DNA of 62,914 nt from Pirellulales bacterium (GCA_019745975.1 JAIESQ010000123.1:1-62914); one strand, 5' to 3'. Shown: positions 18,200 to 26,481, counted from the stretch's first letter. The notes: generated from the letters alone by a model not told the origin. Program-made: numbers and translations.

Positions 18200-20119
18200 C
18201 TACTCAGCCTGCATTTGCGTGGGCGATTCCCGATACGGCTGCCGCGCTCGATAGCGGGCCGCGCGGGCCGCGATCTGGTGGGCCGTGTTGGCGTCGCCTG
18301 CTGACGCAGCTACCTGCGCGGCTTGGTCGGCTACGTGCGCTGCCTCGTCAAACCGACCGTTTTCGGCGAAGGCTGCCGCTAAGGCATCGAGCGCCGGGTA
18401 GCTACGCTCGCCGGTCGACTGAACGACCGCGCCGGCCAGTTGCAACGCCTGGGCCGGGTCGCGCAGCCGGGCATCAGGGTGCGTCGCATAGAGCCAGGCC
18501 AATTCGGTAGCCGCATCGATTGAAGCGGGTTGCCATCGCAGCGTCTCGCGATACCAGCGAATGGCTTCCGCGCCCTGGTCTTGCTGGGCCAGGGCAATGG
18601 CCAGCAGTCGGCACGCGGTGGCGTAGTCGGGCCGCACGCGGATGGCTTCGCGCAGGTACGGTGCCGCTTCCGCCGGACGATTGGCCAGGAGTAGCGCAGC
18701 CCCCAAGTTGTGCAGCGCAACGTCGTTGTCGTCGGTTACGCTGACGGCGCGCTTGAAAAGCGACAGATCGTCGCGCCATACGGCCACTTGGCGAACCGTG
18801 AGCGCCGCCAAGGCCGTGATCGCGATGGCAACGGGCACCCCGAACCAGCGACGCACCACGCCCGGCGCCGATTCCAGCCAATCGCCTGCCAACCAGACGA
18901 CCGCCAGGGCGATGCCGACGCTCGGGAGATAGCTATAGCGATCGGCTAGCGCTTGTCGCCCGACCTGTACCAGGCCGATCATCGGCAGCAACGTGATCAG
19001 ATACCAGAACCAGCCAACCAGCAGATACCGACGGCGGCGGCCAAACCACACGGCAACGATCGAGAGTGCGGCCAGCAAGCCGCCCGCCAGCAGCACGCGC
19101 GGCTGCCAAGGGCCGTGCATGTCGAAGTCGGGCTTGGGATGAGGGTAATAGCAGGCCAGCCCACGCGGCCAAAACATCAGTTCCAGGTAGCGGACGTACG
19201 CCAGCAAGGCATTAGCGATGCGATAGGCAAGCGGCAGATGTTCAACGGCCGATAGCGACCCGCCGCGGCGCTGCGCCCAGATGGTCACGGCGCTCGACGC
19301 CGCGCACAGGGCGGCCAACGGAAGCTTCTCGAGCACGAGCCGCCATGCGCGCTGCCAGGAGGTTCGGGTGTCGCGGACAGCCGCCGCGAAGCGATCGAGC
19401 GGCCAGCAATCCAACAGCAGCAAGACGACCGGCAACGTGACGACCGCCGGTTTGGCCAACAATCCGCCGAGCAAGCCCAGCAAGACCAGGCCATAGCGCC
19501 GCCAGTTCGGAGACGCGGTATAGCTCGCATACGCGCCGATGGTAAGCCACCAGAAAAGCGCCGAGAGCGTGTCCTTGCGCTCGGCGGCCCAAGCGACCGA
19601 TTCGACGCGCAAAGGGTGCAAGCAGAAGAGCGCGGCCACGAGCGCGGCACGCCACAGGTTTGCGGACGACGTAGTTGACTCGCCAGGATTTCGATTGGCG
19701 TCAGGACGACGACGGTTCTTTTCGGTGGCGATCGATCTGGGCCTGGTGATCCGCTCCAGCACGAGAAACACGAGCACCGTGTTGATCGCGTGCAACAGCA
19801 CATTCACCAGGTGATGGCCGAGGGCGTTGGCTCCGAACAGTTGCCAATCGAGCAGGTGCGACAGCCAGGTCAGGGGATGCCAATTCGAGGCATAAGCCGA
19901 CGTGAAGCACCACTTAACCGCCTCGGCGGTCAAACCTTGCTGCACGTGCGGATTGGCAGTGAGATAGACGTCGTCGTCGAAGTGGACGAACTGGTTGTTC
20001 CAGACCGGGGCATAGACAGCCGCGGTCGCGGCGAACAGCACCAGCGCCGTCAGTTGTCGCCGTCTGCTCGTCGCTGAGGGCTGGATCACTTCGATCCTCG
20101 ATCCTGGCGGGTCATTCAC
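18200..20119 (-). CDS. Multi-TM O-mannosyltransferase-like protein with C-terminal TPRs
   Basis: A 639-residue paralogue of the gene at 334-2226. A first TM helix (TALVLFAATAAVYAPVWNNQ) is followed by the acidic loop FDDDVYLTANPHVQQGL and then W-H-P-L-T-W-L-S-H-L-L, shared with the paralogue; about ten hydrophobic segments follow. The basic motif WFGRRRRYLLVGWFWYLITL is identical in both genes. The last 200 residues are TPR-like (NDVALHNLGAALLLANRPAE, DYATACRLLAIALAQQDQGA). The start is a GTG at 20119 without a clear ribosome-binding site. It lies next to composite repeat B and a PEP-CTERM gene, mirroring the first paralogue, which is also near a PEP-CTERM gene and repeat A. Glycosyl transfer is inferred. 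Confidence 0.8.
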   Translation of the reverse strand: MNDPPGSRIEVIQPSATSRRRQLTALVLFAATAAVYAPVWNNQFVHFDDDVYLTANPHVQQGLTAEAVKWCFTSAYASNWHPLTWLSHLLDWQLFGANALGHHLVNVLLHAINTVLVFLVLERITRPRSIATEKNRRRPDANRNPGESTTSSANLWRAALVAALFCLHPLRVESVAWAAERKDTLSALFWWLTIGAYASYTASPNWRRYGLVLLGLLGGLLAKPAVVTLPVVLLLLDCWPLDRFAAAVRDTRTSWQRAWRLVLEKLPLAALCAASSAVTIWAQRRGGSLSAVEHLPLAYRIANALLAYVRYLELMFWPRGLACYYPHPKPDFDMHGPWQPRVLLAGGLLAALSIVAVWFGRRRRYLLVGWFWYLITLLPMIGLVQVGRQALADRYSYLPSVGIALAVVWLAGDWLESAPGVVRRWFGVPVAIAITALAALTVRQVAVWRDDLSLFKRAVSVTDDNDVALHNLGAALLLANRPAEAAPYLREAIRVRPDYATACRLLAIALAQQDQGAEAIRWYRETLRWQPASIDAATELAWLYATHPDARLRDPAQALQLAGAVVQSTGERSYPALDALAAAFAENGRFDEAAHVADQAAQVAASAGDANTAHQIAARAARYRARQPYRESPTQMQAE

Positions 20120-20446
20120 GATTGCGGATCGGCTTATGAACTGCGGAGTCTAGCGTGCATAGTTCCCTCAGCCTTGGGGGTCCCCCCAGAATAAGATTGC
20201 CCGGGAATTTGCGTCCTAACCGTCCTAAGCGGCTGTCAAAAGTAGTTAAGTCATGTCACAGAAACGAGTTATTTTAGGACGCAAAATCAAAAACCGTTGC
20301 GTCCTAGATCGTCCTAAGCGCGGTTTTGCGTCCTAAGAGCTCGTTAGCCGCGGAGCTTGCTCCGCGCGCTAGCTCGTCCGGCGCCGTACTGCGACGAGCG
20401 TGAACGCAGTCGAAACGTCCTACGAGCTAGCGCGGCGATGTTATTA

Positions 20447-20471
20447 GCTTGGACCCGCAAGCGGTCCAAGC
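20447..20471. repeat. Hairpin nested inside repeat B
   Basis: GCTTGGACC, loop, GGTCCAAGC (read on the minus strand). It interrupts the REP-like palindrome that is whole in copy A. Confidence 0.7.
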
Positions 20472-20684
20472 GATCCCACGGCTAACCAGTTGATCGTCGC
20501 GGCAACTCGGTCGCAGCGCGCACTGCGGACGCAGCTCTCGGGTCCGACTCAAACAGACGGTTCATTGAACCGCGAAGCCCTTGGGTGAGATGCGTGGCTG
20601 GTTGGTGTTTTCAGCGCGCAGGCTGGCGCGCCAGGTTTTCTCCGGTGGTGGATAGTTTTCAGTGTTCAGCGGACCGATCGCAGG

Positions 20685-20709
20685 CATGCCCACGACAAGC
20701 GTGGGCATG
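20685..20709. repeat. 25-base palindrome in repeat B
   Basis: CATGCCCACG, loop, CGTGGGCATG: the counterpart of 5240-5264, with a paired T-A to C-G change. Confidence 0.8.
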
Positions 20710-20747
20710 GCACCCGCGCGAATTCCTTCTCAAGTCTCGCACCTATT

Positions 20748-20775
20748 ACTGTACACATTTGTGACCATTTGTCAA
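20748..20775 (-). promoter_or_regulatory. Promoter-like site in repeat B
   Basis: On the minus strand, TTGACA (20770-20775), a 16-base spacer and TACAGT (20748-20753), reading into the repeat exactly as in copy A. Confidence 0.5.
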
Positions 20776-20929
20776 GGGCCAGAAAATGGCCACGCGCGAG
20801 GGGCACAAGTTGATCGGGCGCCGGTTGTTGGGACAGCGCCCTGGCCGATGCCGCGCGCGGAGGGGGGCTCGTTTGCAGCGCCGAGTCGACCTTGCAAAGA
20901 TGTCCCGACCGCTTTGTTCTCTCAGCGAC

Positions 20930-21859
20930 TTATCGACGCGAGGTGCGGCGGCCGCGCTTGTTCCAGCCAAGGCCGGCGAGCCAGACAAAAGCGCCGGCTA
21001 TCAGGAGCACTCCGGTTGACGGCTCGGGAACCGAGGCGGTCGTCGCCGCGACCTCGTCGGAATAGGAAGTCGGCGACAACACATAGTAGCTCGTATTGAA
21101 CAAGGTGTAGTCCGACACGCTCGCGACGCCCCCGGAGACGCTGATCGCCGTCTTCAAATCGGCGAGCACCGTGGCATCGTTGAGACCGAGCGAGGGGTCG
21201 CTGGTGAACGTCATTACCAGGTCGCCGATCGAGTTGATCGGCCCATAGGCGACGGCGGTCATCGTCCAGAGCGGGTTGGCGTGATTGGTGTCGCTAGCGC
21301 CGCCGTAAAAAGAGGTAAAGGGATCGGTCGGAAAGACCTCCATCGAAAACGACAGTTTGTACGAGTAGGCGTATAGCCCAGGGTCGATCGACACCGGATC
21401 GATCGATTTGCCGGCGCTGAGCCGCTGGCCCCCCGGCGTCGTCAAGCCATAGGCGGACAGCTCGACTTTGCCACCACCTTTGTTGAAGAACTGCGCGTAG
21501 CCGATCGCCTGGCCGGCGTACGACGAAACATAGGCGTTGTTCAGTTCCGCCCCCTTGTCGACGTCCTTTTTGCCCACGACCGGAGTGAGTTTCTGCGGGC
21601 CCGCCGGCAACGGCGCGGTGACGGTGTCGTTATAGGTGGTGGCTGCCCCTTCGATGCCCTTATAGAAATTCTTCTGGTTCGCTTTGCCGTTCTCCTCGCT
21701 GTAGGCGAAGACGGTGAAGGTGCCTCCTTTGTCGGCGGCGAACTCGCGGGTCACCGAAGTCGTCGCCACCGTGATACTGCCGGCGCGAGCAATCGATGAC
21801 CGGATTAGCAACAGAATCAAGGCGAGCGACGCAGCGCGGGCAAGTGCGGGGCGGGACAT
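20930..21859 (-). CDS. PEP-CTERM exported protein
   Basis: A 309-residue secreted protein. The signal peptide covers about residues 1-26 (ARAASLALILLLIRSSIARA). The mature region is Ser/Thr/Gly-rich beta sequence without a recognised catalytic motif. The C-terminal sorting signal is complete: VPEPSTGVLLIAGAFVWLAG followed by a basic tail (NKRGRRTSRR), the substrate for exosortase. The ATG at 21859 has GGGG about 7 bases upstream. The role is probably extracellular or cell-surface; nothing more can be said. Confidence 0.8.
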   Translation of the reverse strand: MSRPALARAASLALILLLIRSSIARAGSITVATTSVTREFAADKGGTFTVFAYSEENGKANQKNFYKGIEGAATTYNDTVTAPLPAGPQKLTPVVGKKDVDKGAELNNAYVSSYAGQAIGYAQFFNKGGGKVELSAYGLTTPGGQRLSAGKSIDPVSIDPGLYAYSYKLSFSMEVFPTDPFTSFYGGASDTNHANPLWTMTAVAYGPINSIGDLVMTFTSDPSLGLNDATVLADLKTAISVSGGVASVSDYTLFNTSYYVLSPTSYSDEVAATTASVPEPSTGVLLIAGAFVWLAGLGWNKRGRRTSRR

Positions 21860-22376
21860 AGGGCACCCCGGCTAATGCATGAGCGACCTCAAGATCCAAG
21901 AATGCTGTTCCGCGCTGCGCGGAGCTTGACCACGGGAACGCCGAGTGTCACGGCCTGATCCAAACGGTCGTTCACCGCGCAGCCAGATACCAGCGCCTCT
22001 TCGCGTGGCGATCCGCAACGTCTGACGATATCGTGCGCGCCGAGGTAAATCAATAAAAACCTGGCGGCGACGTGTATCGCCACACGATGGCAGCGGCGTC
22101 GATGCCTGGCCGAAAGTGCCAGTGATTGCGCAGCCTGGCGGCAAAAAAAAATGCTTTAACAAACTGCCAGGCCGCCGCTGGCAACGGCCCTCTGATCGGC
22201 GAATCTGGCGGAGTGGCTGGGTTGGCCGCGAGCGAGCGGGGCGTCATGATTGCGGTCAGGAGCGTGCGGGGCGACGCGATTCATGGCCTCGTTGGTGAGT
22301 CTCACACTCGCAGCGGCGAGTGCGACCTTGGAATTGATCCCCGTCCGGTTTGATTCTCCCCTCACGAGCAGAACCG
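21860..22376. other. Intergenic stretch without recognised genes
   Basis: Divergent spacer between the PEP-CTERM gene and the GNAT gene, so it must hold both promoters, but none stands out. A run of nine A lies near 22142-22150. Open frames here lack start signals and family resemblance. Confidence 0.4.
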
Positions 22377-22835
22377 ATGCGCAAAGCAGTTCCCAAGGAC
22401 ATTCCAACCCTGCTGGGGCTGATGTCCGAGTTCTATGCCGAGTCTGGCCACGAGTTGGACCACGCGCTGGCGGAAAGGGCGTTTGCGGCGATTCTTGCCG
22501 AGGAACGCCTGGGCCAGGTGTGGCTGATCGACGACGAAAATAAGAACGTGGGCTACCTGGTGCTAACGCTCCGCTTCGGCATGGAGTACGGCGGCTTGAT
22601 AGGATGTCTCGATGATCTCTTCGTTGTCCCGCCAAGCCGCAACCAGGGGCTGAGCACGGCTGCCTTGACTGACGTGCGTGACTTCTGCAAGGCCAGCGGG
22701 ATTCGCGCCCTCACCGTTGAAGTTGGTTTCAGTAATGGCCCTGCGCAAGCGGTCTACCGTCGCGTCGGATTGACCGCCGCCCCGGATCGTCAACTACTGG
22801 CGTTAGCGCTCGCACGACCGACGCATGTTATATGA
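22377..22835 (+). CDS. GNAT family N-acetyltransferase
   Basis: A 152-residue GNAT-fold protein using acetyl-CoA. The start MRKAVPKDIPTLLGLMSEFY is the usual beta1-alpha1 opening; motif A follows in LDDLFVVPPSRNQGLSTAAL, with the R-x-x-G-x-(S/A) pyrophosphate loop as RNQGLS. The end has VEVGFSNGPAQAVYRRVGLT, the family's A-x-x-x-Y-x-x-x-G-(F/L) signature. The ATG at 22377 is preferred over the in-frame codon at 22350. The substrate is unknown. Confidence 0.85.
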   Translation: MRKAVPKDIPTLLGLMSEFYAESGHELDHALAERAFAAILAEERLGQVWLIDDENKNVGYLVLTLRFGMEYGGLIGCLDDLFVVPPSRNQGLSTAALTDVRDFCKASGIRALTVEVGFSNGPAQAVYRRVGLTAAPDRQLLALALARPTHVI

Positions 22836-23375
22836 CACTGACGTGCTCCCGCGCCGCTGAGCCCCAACGGGGCGACAGAGGTTCGGCGCAACCTGACTGC
22901 CCGGCTGTCGCCCCTTCGGGGCTCGACAAATCAACGACGATGAAGATGGGGGTGGTTCTTCGCGATGATTCCAGGGGCTTCCGCCGCCTGGCTATTGACG
23001 GTCGCCGCGTTGCGGCTGTGGAATCGTGTCGCCGCGGCGCGGCTTGATGGTTCGCGCGCGACTCGGTTCCGTGGGTTGGCACCCACGGCTAAGTGCTGCG
23101 GCCGCTGCGCGGCCAAGACTAGCAGTCTCAGTGGCACGTGGCGCGAGCCACGGAGCCGGGGTAGCACCGACAACGCGTTGGCTTGTCGATGCGCCGCAGG
23201 CGCTGCGGTGTGCGGACGCAGGCGCGGCAGGGACCGACTAGCTCGAGCAAACATCCCTCGCATGGTCGCACAACACGGAATCCAAGTTGTCGGTGCCACC
23301 CTGGGAGGTCGAGAAGCTGGTGCGCCGAACCAATCCCTCGACGCCTGCGGCGAAACCTGGGAAAATGATTATGCT
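22836..23375. other. Palindrome-rich intergenic stretch
   Basis: No gene seen before the antitoxin. It contains an inverted repeat (22859-22878 and 22905-22924) and small palindromes at 23069-23088 (CCGTGGGTTGGCACCCACGG) and 23137-23152 (CGTGGC/GCCACG). Confidence 0.5.
22859..22924. repeat. Inverted repeat, 20-base arms
   Basis: GAGCCCCAACGGGGCGACAG (22859-22878) and CTGTCGCCCCTTCGGGGCTC (22905-22924) pair except at the central AA/TT-CG positions; each arm is itself partly palindromic. It appears to be a dispersed palindromic element just downstream of the GNAT gene. Confidence 0.7.
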
Positions 23376-23609
23376 ATGGTCAACGTCCAACTCAACGACA
23401 CCGTCGCCGCTGCGCTGAGTGCCAAGGCGGCGGCGCAGGGTTTAACGCTTCAGGAGTACCTGGAAGGGCTGGTCCTTCCCAAGGTGCCCCGGACCGCTTC
23501 GCGTTTGACGCTGGATGAATTCGAGCGGCTGTTCGATGAGGAAGCGACGAGCGGTCCGTCTCCGACCGGCACGTTCTCCAGGGTTGAGCTTTACAGCGAT
23601 CACGATTGA
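23376..23609 (+). CDS. VapB-like antitoxin
   Basis: A 77-residue acidic protein directly upstream of a PIN-domain toxin. The start MVNVQLNDTVAAALSAKAAA, then QGLTLQEYLEGLVL, is like ribbon-helix-helix antitoxins (strand, helix, turn, helix). The C-terminal half (RLTLDEFERLFDEEATSG, then FSRVELYSDHD) is likely the toxin-neutralising tail. The frame is open to 22965, but the ATG at 23376 gives the family length. Its stop overlaps the toxin start (TGATG), so translation is coupled. Such antitoxins commonly repress their own promoter, which would lie in the palindromic stretch upstream. Confidence 0.8.
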   Translation: MVNVQLNDTVAAALSAKAAAQGLTLQEYLEGLVLPKVPRTASRLTLDEFERLFDEEATSGPSPTGTFSRVELYSDHD

Positions 23610-24046
23610 TGGCGTGCCTGATCGACACCGGTGTCTTGCTGCGTGCGTTTGACGCGACGTGTCCAGAATACCGCTCGATTCGCCAGGCACTCCGCGCCTT
23701 GTGGGCAAGGCAAGAGCGGCTGATTGTCGCCGTGCAGAATCTGGCCGAGTTTTGGAATGTCTCCACCAGGCCCGTTGACAAGAATGGGTACGGCTTGTCC
23801 GTGGAGCGTGTGTCGAGGCGGCTGATCCGGATAGAACAAGTGTGCGACGTTGTTACGGAAGATGACGACTCGTTTGCTGCTTGGAAGAGGCTTATCGTCA
23901 CGTACTCCGTGTCCGGTGTGGCGGTGCACGACGCTCGCCTTGTAGCCGTTATGCTTGCGCACGGAATCTCGACGATCGTCACGCTCAACGCGCAGGACTT
24001 CCGGCGGTACAACGGTATTACTGCCATCACGCCGGATGAGGTGTGA
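23609..24046 (+). CDS. VapC-like PIN-domain toxin (RNase)
   Basis: A 145-residue PIN-domain protein, presumably an Mg2+-dependent RNase held inactive by the preceding antitoxin. Acidic residues are where the family needs them: Asp6 in CLIDTGVLLRAF, Glu near 47 in QNLAEFWNVSTRP, Asp near 111 in SGVAVHDARLVAVMLAHGI and the terminal NAQDFRRYNGI motif. The ATG at 23609 overlaps the antitoxin stop by one base; a TTG at 23606 is also possible. The pair lies between dispersed palindromes, a typical place for mobile toxin-antitoxin modules. Confidence 0.88.
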   Translation: MACLIDTGVLLRAFDATCPEYRSIRQALRALWARQERLIVAVQNLAEFWNVSTRPVDKNGYGLSVERVSRRLIRIEQVCDVVTEDDDSFAAWKRLIVTYSVSGVAVHDARLVAVMLAHGISTIVTLNAQDFRRYNGITAITPDEV

Positions 24047-24218
24047 CGGGGGCGTACGGCGGGACTGGCACGCACAACTCGTGAGTGTCGCGTCGTTGCC
24101 GAGTCTCCCACGCAACCGCGAGCGCGGCGTTGGCATTGATCCAGGCCTTTGAATCCCATCCGTGGGTAAAACACTCGGGCATTTCGTGCGACAGCCCCAA
24201 GGGGGCGTTCGTCAATAG

Positions 24219-24238
24219 CCAGGGGTGCAAACCCCTGG
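24219..24238. repeat. Short palindrome
   Basis: CCAGGGG, loop TGCAAA, CCCCTGG; a perfect 7-base stem. Confidence 0.7.
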
Positions 24239-24419
24239 GAAGGATTCGCGCGCGCCGCTCACGCTTGCTGCTCGTTACCTGCAGTCTGCGGACTGAAGTC
24301 TGCAGCCTGCTTACACGCTTCTTCCCAAGGGCTTCGCGATTCGTGCGAATCGTTTGTCAAAGTTGGGACCGAAAAGCTGCGTAGAGCGTGCGCGCTGAAA
24401 AACCCGACCCATCACGCCC

Positions 24420-24760
24420 AGGGACTTCGCGATTCACCGAGTCGTTTGTCAAAGTCGGGACCGAAGCTGGGTCCGCCCCGCGCGCGAAGCTTGTTAGCCG
24501 CGGAGCTTGCTCCGCGCGCTAGCGTGCTCGACGCTGAATTGAACCTCGCGCGAGCTAGCGCGCGGGATAAATCCCGCGGCTAACGATCCCGCACGCGTTC
24601 TTGGACGCAAAACGGACGTTGGACGCAACTTGGACGCATGTCCCCGACGATTTGCGTCCAAAAATAACTCGATGTTTAGAAAGGACTTAACCGCTTGTAA
24701 CAGCCTCGTTGGACGCATTGGACGCAAATCTCCGGACAATCTTTTTCTGGGCCCCCCCGT
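24420..24760 (+). repeat. Composite repeat, partial copy C
   Basis: Matches the right-hand part of repeat A: the ACTTCGCGATTC block, a head-to-head pair of GTTAGCC/GCTAGC palindromes (24493-24523 and 24554-24584) and the word module ending in TTTTTCTGGG plus a C run. The promoter-like part is absent. Every TAGGACG word of A/B is TTGGACG here (24601, 24619, 24630, 24709, 24718), and the inverted copy (24651-24661) is changed to match. The two palindrome stem types occur in the opposite order to copy A. Confidence 0.8.
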
Positions 24761-24819
24761 GACATGCCAGGAGAGGAACGACCGCAGCCCCAGACTCCGG
24801 CTTCGGAGTACGTCAACTG

Positions 24820-26412
24820 CTATCCGGCGCCGTGAGGAGTCGCCTGGCGCAACTGCCCCCAAACCAACAGCAGTGCGGCCGACAGACCATAAGCGATCGC
24901 CAGATCAATCGGTGTTTGCCCGGCTGCCGCGGCGGGGAGCTGCGGCAGGTTCCAGGGCACAAACATCGCGGAGCCGGCCAGCGGCGAATGGATCACCCCA
25001 AAGAGCGTCGCGACCGAAGCCACGGCCAGGAATCCGCCCGCCGCCCGGAGCCGCTGATCGATGAGCGCCGCCAGCGTCGACGCCCACAGCAGGCTCGTGA
25101 TGATGAAGCCGCCGGAGAGAGTGCGTATCGTTTGAAGCTGCACGCCGAACTCCGGTCGGTTCAGCGTGTCGACGGTCTTGCCCGCCTCGGCCAGCAAGGG
25201 ATCGGCGAAGATCAAAACCAGGTAGGCGAGCGCCGGCACGCAGGCCAGCGCCACGGCCGGGAAGTGCCGCACGGGCGTGGCATGAAAACTCTGCGCCGTG
25301 ATCTCCAGGCCAACGAAGATCAGAATTGGAAAGATGGCTGCCTTGGGAATCCAGAGGTAAAGATATGCGAAGTAGCCGAACATCCCCGCTCCACCGACGA
25401 ACAGCGCCGCCGCCAGCGTGTAGAGCGCTCGGCCCCCCATCGCTTTATAGGCAGGGTGACCAATGTAAGGAGTCGTTTGAATGACGCCGCCGCAGAGGCC
25501 AGCGATGAGCGTGGCGACTCCTTCGACGGCGATGACCGTGCCGGTGTGGTACTCGTCGCCGGCGGCCGCGGCGCTCTCGGTGCAGTCGATCCCGCCGATC
25601 ACGGTAGCCAATGCGAACGGCACGACAACCGGAAGGTAGGCCAATGATTCCTCTAGAGCGCCAACCCAGCTAAGCGTCGGTCGCGGCCACAAGAGCGCCA
25701 ACTCGGGCTTGAGCGCCTCGGTCGCATGCGATTCGGGAACCCAGCCTGCGGCGCGGAGCAAATAGAACACGACAACACCCAACATCGTCGCGGCCAGCGC
25801 GCCAGGCACCCGGCCGGGTAGCGGCACGCGACCGACGAGGGTCGCCAGGATGATCGTCAAGGACACGATGCCGACGATTGGCAACGCCGCCAGATCCAAC
25901 AAGGGCAGAAAGCTGATCAACACCAGGGCGATAGAAGTCAGCGAACCAAGCAGCCCGGCGCGGGGAATGACCTGGCGGATGGCGCCGGCCGCCAACGCGC
26001 AGATCAGTTTGATGACACCGCTGGCGACAATGGCTGCCATACCGATGTGCCAGGCAAAGCGGGCGGCGTCTTCGGAACCCAGTCCCCGCCGCTGGGCATC
26101 CAAGAAGGCGGGGCCCAACACGAATAGGACCATGCCGATCGTGCTCGGCGTATCGAGCCCCAGCGGCATGGCGGTGATGTCATCGCGGCCGCTGCGGCGA
26201 GCCAGCCGGAAGACCATCCAGGTAAAGGCAAGGTCGCCTGCCAGCACTCCCAACGCGGTGCCCGGGAGCATGTAACGAACGGCAAAACTTGCAGGAAATC
26301 CGAATCCGCCGGCCAACAGCCCGATGGTCAGGACCAAATTGGCGACGTTATCCAACATCAAGCCGAAAAAGGCGTTGACGTCGCCAGCGGTCGCCCAGCG
26401 GTATGGCTTCAC
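24820..26412 (-). CDS. NCS2/AzgA-like permease
   Basis: A 530-residue polytopic inner-membrane protein with about 12-14 hydrophobic segments. The start (YRWATAGDVNAFFGLMLDNV), then MLPGTALGVLAGDLAFTWMV, ITAMPLGLDTPSTIGMVLFV and VIGGIDCTESAAAAGDEYHT resemble the xanthine/uracil/guanine permease superfamily (NCS2). The conserved Glu in CTESAAAAGDEY lies where NCS2 proteins bind base. The GTG at 26412 has GGAAGG 8 bases upstream and is preferred over the GTG at 26433. The substrate could be a purine or another anion; no purine genes are adjacent. Confidence 0.75.
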   Translation of the reverse strand: MKPYRWATAGDVNAFFGLMLDNVANLVLTIGLLAGGFGFPASFAVRYMLPGTALGVLAGDLAFTWMVFRLARRSGRDDITAMPLGLDTPSTIGMVLFVLGPAFLDAQRRGLGSEDAARFAWHIGMAAIVASGVIKLICALAAGAIRQVIPRAGLLGSLTSIALVLISFLPLLDLAALPIVGIVSLTIILATLVGRVPLPGRVPGALAATMLGVVVFYLLRAAGWVPESHATEALKPELALLWPRPTLSWVGALEESLAYLPVVVPFALATVIGGIDCTESAAAAGDEYHTGTVIAVEGVATLIAGLCGGVIQTTPYIGHPAYKAMGGRALYTLAAALFVGGAGMFGYFAYLYLWIPKAAIFPILIFVGLEITAQSFHATPVRHFPAVALACVPALAYLVLIFADPLLAEAGKTVDTLNRPEFGVQLQTIRTLSGGFIITSLLWASTLAALIDQRLRAAGGFLAVASVATLFGVIHSPLAGSAMFVPWNLPQLPAAAAGQTPIDLAIAYGLSAALLLVWGQLRQATPHGAG

Positions 26413-26481
26413 CGAAGTGCCTTCCAGGGGCACGGGAATTGCGGATTTCAGGGCCCGAAGTCTAGTTCACAGCCTGAAAAC

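Larger units (their letters stand above)
20172..20860 (-). repeat. Composite non-coding repeat, copy B (inverted)
   Basis: The reverse complement follows copy A (5100-5757) block by block: CCCAACAACCGGCGCCCGAT, promoter-like pair, 25-base palindrome, CCTGGCGCGCCAG, CTTCGCGGTTCAATGAACCG, the GTTAGCC/GCTAGC palindrome pair, and the TAGGACG-word module ending at TTATTCTGGGGGG. The main difference is a replaced or invaded left palindrome, which here contains another hairpin at 20447-20471. The A and B copies face each other across about 14.4 kb. Confidence 0.85.
20120..20929. other. Gene-free stretch holding repeat B
   Basis: About 810 bases without a believable gene. Nearly all of it is composite repeat B and its palindromes. 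The 145-residue frame at 20662-21099 is a by-product of the repeat and of antisense reading into the PEP-CTERM gene. Confidence 0.6.
24047..24819. other. Palindrome-rich stretch with partial repeat C
   Basis: About 770 bases with no believable gene. It holds a CCAGGGG/CCCCTGG hairpin (24219-24238), two tandem copies of a CTTCGCGATTC...TTTGTCAAAGT block (about 24326-24370 and 24425-24470) and repeat C. Confidence 0.6.
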
